Source: UBA1100 sp964533265 (GTDB taxonomy: Bacteria > Verrucomicrobiota > Verrucomicrobiia > Limisphaerales > UBA1100). From it: 20,147 bases of DNA. A program made the position numbers and the translations under genes. The stretch covers positions 1 to 20,147 of the forward strand of contig CAZHJW010000025.1 of assembly GCA_964533265.1 (NCBI GenBank), in the 5' to 3' direction. Positions 16,040 to 20,147 of this stretch are shown piece after piece. The notes beneath the pieces were generated by a model that saw only the letters and a list, made by a program, of their open reading frames with translations, made no database searches and had not been told where the DNA came from. Every line of letters starts with the position of its first letter. Position 1 is the stretch's first letter.

Positions 16040-17215
16040 CTATTGCACCGGCTGCCCTTGAGTGGGGATGACAAAAGAATTAACCCAGTTGACGTATGGG
16101 GTAACGGGTCCGGCACTGTAGCCTTGCCTACGATCCAGTTCTTTCCCGGTTGGTCCCAGTATAATTTGGGTGGGATAGGAGGTGACATTAAAGCTTTTGG
16201 CTAGCCGGTTGTTTTCCTGCACGGTTTGGGGAGAAAGCTGTTTTTTTACTGGAAAATCACAGGTGTAAGTGAGGACGCTGTTTTGGGTTAATTGTTGCCA
16301 TTGAGGGCTCTGAAGTACTTTTAACTCGAGGCTTATACAGGGAGGACACCAATCTGAGCCGGTGAATAACAGGTATATAATTTTATTTTGTTGTGTTGCA
16401 GTGGCGAGAGTCGCATTTAACCCACTCAGCACCCGTTTTGTCTGAATTTTACCCCCTTGCCCGGTCAAAATACGTGTGCTGGCATTTCCAAGTGTAACTC
16501 CACCACGGGACAGGATGTGAGGTTTCACAATCATTCCAGCACTACTCAAATCGCTGTCCTGAGAAAGCTTGGCACTACCATCAGCCAATGCCATTTGGCC
16601 TTGGCTTTCAAAGAGACCGGTCATGGCATTTTTCGGCGGATTTCCCTGCTTGTCAACGCGCTCATCTGCACCAACCCAGCGGGCATCGGTCAGGTTGTCA
16701 TGGGAGAGGTTCCTCGTTAGCGCAAGTACTGACATTGGCCTTCCTGTATCACCTCCTTCGCAGAAGACATAGCTAATGGCTTTGTTGGGTATGGGGCGCC
16801 CTTCGCGAGTCTTATACTTATCCCAATCCAGGATGGCATATTCCTGAGCTGCCTGCCGCTCTGCATCACAAGGGGACCACAAAATTTTTGGAGTAACGAT
16901 GTTCCGTTTTAAGCCGCGGCATCCAAATACGGATCCTGGATCGACTGCATAATGTGCTGCAAAATGTTCTGCCTGACCACTGGGTGTGAGTTGCCAGGGA
17001 AGGCGGTCGTCATTGTCTTGGGCGAACATGATCATGCCCGCGCCAATCTGCTTGAGATTAGCAACGCATTTGATCCGCTTTGCCTTGCGCAGGCCTCCGG
17101 CCAGCGTGGGTAGAAGCATACTGGCTAGAATACCGATGATCGCAATCACCACGAGTAATTCGATCAGTGTGAAGGCTCTTCTGTCCAAAGACGTGTTTTT
17201 GTTCGTAAAGTTCAT
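16040..17215 (-). CDS. Pseudopilin-thioredoxin fusion protein
   Basis: From the ATG at 17215 the product has 391 residues. Residues 12-37 form a type IV pilin/pseudopilin signal (RRAFTLIELLVVIAIIGILA) with the predicted prepilin-peptidase cut between Ala14 and Phe15 and the conserved Glu at mature position 5. The middle part (about 45-225) resembles the verrucomicrobial/planctomycete pseudopilins: CVANLKQIGAGMIMFAQDND early on and MALADGSAKLSQDSDL in the place of their H-X9-DG-type motif. After a short linker, about 265-380, comes a thioredoxin-like domain with YLLFTGSDWCPPC (Cys290, Cys293) and the cis-proline segment SYPTQIIL (Pro348). This would place a disulfide-active domain outside the inner membrane on a pilin-type anchor. 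A lost stop between two former genes cannot be excluded, but the frame is open throughout. Confidence 0.85.
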   Translation of the reverse strand: MNFTNKNTSLDRRAFTLIELLVVIAIIGILASMLLPTLAGGLRKAKRIKCVANLKQIGAGMIMFAQDNDDRLPWQLTPSGQAEHFAAHYAVDPGSVFGCRGLKRNIVTPKILWSPCDAERQAAQEYAILDWDKYKTREGRPIPNKAISYVFCEGGDTGRPMSVLALTRNLSHDNLTDARWVGADERVDKQGNPPKNAMTGLFESQGQMALADGSAKLSQDSDLSSAGMIVKPHILSRGGVTLGNASTRILTGQGGKIQTKRVLSGLNATLATATQQNKIIYLLFTGSDWCPPCISLELKVLQSPQWQQLTQNSVLTYTCDFPVKKQLSPQTVQENNRLAKSFNVTSYPTQIILGPTGKELDRRQGYSAGPVTPYVNWVNSFVIPTQGQPVQ

Positions 17216-17354
17216 CGTTTTTCCCAAGTTTCTTTACCCATAATACCAACCTTATTACCTATTTCTGTCAGAAAAAAACCTAGTCTCTAAAACGGTGAAT
17301 CGCAAGTGAATTGGCTTGAATTTTCAGTGTTTTTGTATTTAATGCGCGTTTCCC
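17216..17354. promoter_or_regulatory. Divergent promoter region between pseudopilin fusion and hemB
   Basis: This AT-rich 139-base gap separates divergent starts and must hold both promoters. For hemB a possible pair is TTGAAT (17316-17321), 16 bases, TTTAAT (17338-17343), which would give a nearly leaderless transcript. For the pseudopilin gene a TATTAT lies on the minus strand (17240-17245), with CTGACA 20 bases upstream, a poor spacing. These are eye matches to sigma-70-type boxes only. Confidence 0.3.
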
Positions 17355-18359
17355 ATGGGCAAGGACTTTCCACTTTTTTCGCGTCGACCACGCCGATTAC
17401 GCCAAAATGGCGGCGTGAGAGACTTGATGCAGGAAACGTGCGTGACGGTGAATGATTTCATATATCCGCTCTTCGTGAAGGAAGATGGAGACGCGGAGGA
17501 TGTGCCCTCCATGCCCGGCGTGAAACGACATCCCATCTCCGGTCTGTTGGATGAATGCCGCGCCGCCTATGGGGCTGGAATCAAGGCAGTGGCACTTTTT
17601 CCGGTGACACCTCCGGAGAAAAAGGATGACACAGGCAGTGAATCCCTCAATCCAGACTGCCTTGTGCTCCGTGCAGTGCGTGCAGTAAAGGATGTATTGC
17701 CCGAATTGATTGTCATCACTGATGTTGCTTTGGATCCCTACACGAGTCACGGGCATGACGGTGTTCTGAATAGCGACAGCACCGATGTGGATAATGATGC
17801 GACCGTGAAGATTCTTGCCCAGATGGCGGTTGTACAAGCTGAGGCTGGAGTGGATTGGGTGGCTCCCTCGGATATGATGGATGGTCGCGTAGGTGCCATC
17901 CGCGAGGCGCTCGATGATGCGGGTCACACCGGAGTAGTTATCCTGTCCTATGCGGTGAAATTTGCCTCCGCATTTTACGGGCCGTTCCGTGATGCCGTAG
18001 GCAGCCAGCCGGCGGCGGGGGAGTCGTATCTAGACAAGCGCACCTACCAGCTCAATCCGGCCAATCCGCGGGAGTCAATGATGGAGGCAATGTTGGATGA
18101 GGACGAGGGGGCGGACATCCTGATGGTTAAGCCAGCCGGCGCGTACCTGGATATCATCAACGAAGTGGCGCAATCCACCGATTTGCCTGTGGCGGCTTAT
18201 CAGGTATCCGGCGAGTACGCGCAAATTCATGCTGCTGCGCAAAATGGTTGGCTGGATTACAAAAAGACGCGTGATGAATCTCTGCTTGCCATCAAGCGCG
18301 CTGGGGCAGATCTAATTCTGACATACTTCGCCAAAGAGATTGCCCAAGAACAGGGCTAA
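17355..18359 (+). CDS. hemB: Porphobilinogen synthase (delta-aminolevulinic acid dehydratase)
   Basis: This cytosolic enzyme of tetrapyrrole synthesis condenses two molecules of 5-aminolevulinate to porphobilinogen. The 334-residue length is normal. The opening RRPRRLRQNGGVRDLMQET is typical. The two catalytic lysines are Lys202 in SYAVKFASAFYGPFRDA and Lys259 in ILMVKPAGAYLD. The metal-site segment is DVALDPYTSHGHDG (123-136): the zinc-binding cysteines of zinc-type enzymes are replaced by Ala125, Asp127 and Asp135, as in the magnesium-type enzymes of Pseudomonas and Bradyrhizobium. The start at 17355 has no Shine-Dalgarno sequence. The TAA stop overlaps the TAG stop of the opposite-strand channel gene by four bases. 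Haem made through this pathway would serve the c-type cytochromes at 1180 and 5731, but hemB is a general housekeeping gene. Confidence 0.97.
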   Translation: MGKDFPLFSRRPRRLRQNGGVRDLMQETCVTVNDFIYPLFVKEDGDAEDVPSMPGVKRHPISGLLDECRAAYGAGIKAVALFPVTPPEKKDDTGSESLNPDCLVLRAVRAVKDVLPELIVITDVALDPYTSHGHDGVLNSDSTDVDNDATVKILAQMAVVQAEAGVDWVAPSDMMDGRVGAIREALDDAGHTGVVILSYAVKFASAFYGPFRDAVGSQPAAGESYLDKRTYQLNPANPRESMMEAMLDEDEGADILMVKPAGAYLDIINEVAQSTDLPVAAYQVSGEYAQIHAAAQNGWLDYKKTRDESLLAIKRAGADLILTYFAKEIAQEQG

Positions 18360-19411
18360 TCTTTGTTTTGCATCTCGACAGTGACCGGCGTGCTGACACT
18401 GAGGTCGAATTCATCCTGCAGCTCGTAGGCCGCAAGGTTTACTGCATCACGAATGGAAAGCAGCTGATGAGGGCTTTTCAATACGTAAGCCAACCGCCAC
18501 CGGGCTGAATGATCCTCGTTTTCTTTTAAGGCAATACGTGGCTCCTTATCCGTATCTATTCCTTCACTCTCTTTACAGGCTTTATTGAAAACAGATTTTA
18601 GGAATTTATTTATGCTAGCTGGTGGGGTGTTGTACCCGATCTTAAAATCGACATAATCGCGGAATGGGCCACCTGGATTTTCCTTAAAAAAATCAACACG
18701 ATGTTTGAGCAGGCTGGAATTGGGTATCTCGATGTCGTGTCCGCGAACCAGATCGCGAATACTGGTTTGGAGGCCTCGGATCTCTAAAATAATACCAAGA
18801 ATATTTTCAGCAGGTATGGAGATGACGTCTCCACGTTGCATCCGGTCGCCACTGATCAAGAGAATCCCACTGAGAAAATCGCGCAACCAATAGTCCTTGG
18901 TCGTGAAGACGAGTACCGCGAGAAAACCAACGACACCGGTTGTTTGCAGGGAGCTAGTGAGGCCCCATACATTGATCAGGACGATCATCATGCTGATCAG
19001 AATGACTCCGCAGGCGACCAGTTCGAGTGTACGGGAGGTGGAGGTTTCAACCCTGCGGGTATAACCCATTACTGTGATGGCTTTTCCATAACGTGACAGA
19101 AGCAGTACTTCAGCCAGGTGGATCAGAAGATAGGTGACCAATAGTGTGAGACTGGTTTGGCTGATTTGATCGGCTGGAAAACGATCATCATTAACGGCCA
19201 GTGAAATCACAAATGTGATGAATACGGTAAGGTTGAAACCATGCAGGATGCGCAACCGCGACCGCATTTTAGCTTCGTCTTTAATCTCACCATAATGAGA
19301 GGCAATACTCTTGGAGAAGCAATAGACCAACGCATTAACCGCAAAGGTAAAATACTCCATTACCGTGAGATGCTGCAATCGCGGGAGAACGATTTCGTTC
19401 CAGATATCCAT
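18356..19411 (-). CDS. MscS-family mechanosensitive ion channel
   Basis: This 351-residue membrane protein should open a pore under membrane tension to relieve osmotic shock. Hydrophobic helices appear at about 15-35, 56-73, 87-106 and 128-149, followed by the pore-helix region TTGVVGFLAVLVFTTKDYWLRDFLSGILLI (start about 157). The MscS beta domain follows: RMQRGDVISIPAENILGIILEIRGLQTSIRD, then the signature IEIPNSSLLKHRVDFF. The C-terminal part (250-351) is the usual alpha/beta vestibule. The pore helix is less rich in Gly/Ala than E. coli MscS and has VFTTKDY where that protein has GLALQ. The start lies two bases after the Sel1-repeat gene stop, so the two are probably cotranscribed and coupled. 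Confidence 0.92.
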   Translation of the reverse strand: MDIWNEIVLPRLQHLTVMEYFTFAVNALVYCFSKSIASHYGEIKDEAKMRSRLRILHGFNLTVFITFVISLAVNDDRFPADQISQTSLTLLVTYLLIHLAEVLLLSRYGKAITVMGYTRRVETSTSRTLELVACGVILISMMIVLINVWGLTSSLQTTGVVGFLAVLVFTTKDYWLRDFLSGILLISGDRMQRGDVISIPAENILGIILEIRGLQTSIRDLVRGHDIEIPNSSLLKHRVDFFKENPGGPFRDYVDFKIGYNTPPASINKFLKSVFNKACKESEGIDTDKEPRIALKENEDHSARWRLAYVLKSPHQLLSIRDAVNLAAYELQDEFDLSVSTPVTVEMQNKD

Positions 19412-19413
19412 AA

Positions 19414-20147
19414 TTAGCGGGATGGCTCAAATGACTCGATTAGTCGATCGACCCGGATGCGTTCTGCTGGAGCTAGAGATTCACCGCAGGTTTTAATCGC
19501 CTTTTCAAGCTGGGCTTTTTCCTGTTCTGCGTTTTCTCCAGCTCCCGCCGCGTCATATTCCAAATATTCTGATGCCAAGCTATACCACCGGTAAGCCTCG
19601 CTAAGATCTTTGTCTACCCCAATTCCCTGAAAGTAGAGCTGGGCTAAGTTTTGTTGTGCTGAGCCAATGCCTCTTTCGGCACTGAGCCGATACCAGTTGG
19701 CGGCCTTTTTTACATCGACATCGGTTCCCAGTCCTTTTTCCAGTGCATAGGCATAGGAGAATTGCGCCAGTGCATCTCCCGCCTCGGCACCGGCGTGGTA
19801 CCACTTGGCTGCTATGGCGTTATTGCGTTCTATTCCCCCTTTTCCATTTTCGTGTAAGACTCCAGCGTGGTACATGGCCTTTGCGTAACCGGGAATGATG
19901 ATTTTCTCTTTCGTCTTCAGGTTATCAACGTCCATCTTCGGGTTAAGGGCGTTCATATCCCGGATTATAACGCCATAGCGATCGGCAATGTCTATAATGG
20001 TTTGGTTGGGCTCCACGATGTGGTTGGTTTGCGTGGCAGCGGCTTCATACCAGAAGAGGGCTTTTTTCAAATCTTTCTCAACCTCGAATCCTTCCTGAAA
20101 AGCCAGGCCTTTTTCGAACTGACTGACCCGGTTGCCCCAGTCAGCAC
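19414..20147 (-). CDS. Sel1-repeat protein with embedded LysM domain (C-terminal part, cut by window edge)
   Basis: The last 243 codons are visible; the reading frame stays open to the window end, so the true start lies beyond it. Sel1-type helical repeats are seen in VEKDLKKALFWYEAAA, NNAIAAKWYHAGAEAGDALAQ, TDVDVKKAANWYRLSAERG and VDKDLSEAYRWYSLASEYL. Between the first and second of these sits a LysM-like module (nucleotides about 19888-20025): HIVEPNQTIIDIADRYGV, then IRDMNALNP and KEKIIIPG. Sel1 repeats normally mediate protein-protein contacts, and LysM modules bind peptidoglycan or related glycans. A cell-envelope scaffold is inferred, but the signal peptide would be outside the window. 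A short charged tail ends the protein. The MscS channel gene follows after two bases. Confidence 0.85.
   Translation of the reverse strand, partial: ADWGNRVSQFEKGLAFQEGFEVEKDLKKALFWYEAAATQTNHIVEPNQTIIDIADRYGVIIRDMNALNPKMDVDNLKTKEKIIIPGYAKAMYHAGVLHENGKGGIERNNAIAAKWYHAGAEAGDALAQFSYAYALEKGLGTDVDVKKAANWYRLSAERGIGSAQQNLAQLYFQGIGVDKDLSEAYRWYSLASEYLEYDAAGAGENAEQEKAQLEKAIKTCGESLAPAERIRVDRLIESFEPSR

Noticed and set aside
17397..17927. Antisense frame of about 176 codons within hemB
   Set aside because: hemB is unambiguous; the antisense product resembles nothing.
1..20147. Defence system, prophage, transposon or CRISPR
   Set aside because: No integrase, transposase, repeat array, nuclease/helicase set or toxin-antitoxin pair was recognised in any frame; the content is metabolic and envelope-related.

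Overview
The window looks like a chromosomal stretch from a free-living, Gram-negative bacterium of the Planctomycetota/Verrucomicrobiota group, most likely Verrucomicrobiota. The reasons are two tandem pairs of planctomycete-type cytochrome (PSCyt1/DUF1549/DUF1553) and DUF1501 genes, a DUF1080 protein, and a pseudopilin whose N-terminus (RRAFTLIELLVVIA) and following segment look more verrucomicrobial than planctomycetal. Base composition is moderate (near half G+C by eye). Most starts lack a clear Shine-Dalgarno sequence. Genes are tightly packed and no stretch over 300 bases lacks a gene. I see no tRNA, rRNA, CRISPR array, insertion sequence or phage gene.

Layout. 1-237 (minus) is the N-terminal part of a lipoprotein with a PQQ-like beta-propeller repeat. 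From about 390 to 10444 (plus) runs a probable operon: a phytanoyl-CoA-dioxygenase-like oxygenase, then two copies of the module 'exported di-haem PSCyt/DUF1553 protein + Tat-exported DUF1501 protein'. The second cytochrome copy carries a discoidin-like domain. A small Rieske ferredoxin gene (minus) meets the end of the second DUF1501 gene tail to tail. It is divergent from a second plus-strand cluster at 10859-14613: a secreted alpha/beta hydrolase, a ROK-like sugar kinase/regulator homologue with an unusual N-terminal extension, and a secreted two-domain DUF1080 protein. Together these resemble a saccharide or organic-matter utilisation locus with exported redox and hydrolytic proteins, but the substrate cannot be read from the sequence.

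The right-hand third is more mixed. On the minus strand are a TAXI-type solute-binding protein anchored by two membrane helices with no transporter gene beside it, and a pseudopilin fused to a thioredoxin-like domain with a CPPC active site. Divergent from these is hemB (plus; Mg-type porphobilinogen synthase). It meets tail to tail a minus-strand pair: an MscS-family channel, and a Sel1-repeat protein with an embedded LysM domain that runs off the window.

The most unusual items are the pseudopilin-thioredoxin fusion, the duplicated cytochrome/DUF1501 modules, the membrane-anchored orphan TAXI protein and the LysM embedded between Sel1 repeats. All functional statements come from motif recognition by eye; no database search was run.
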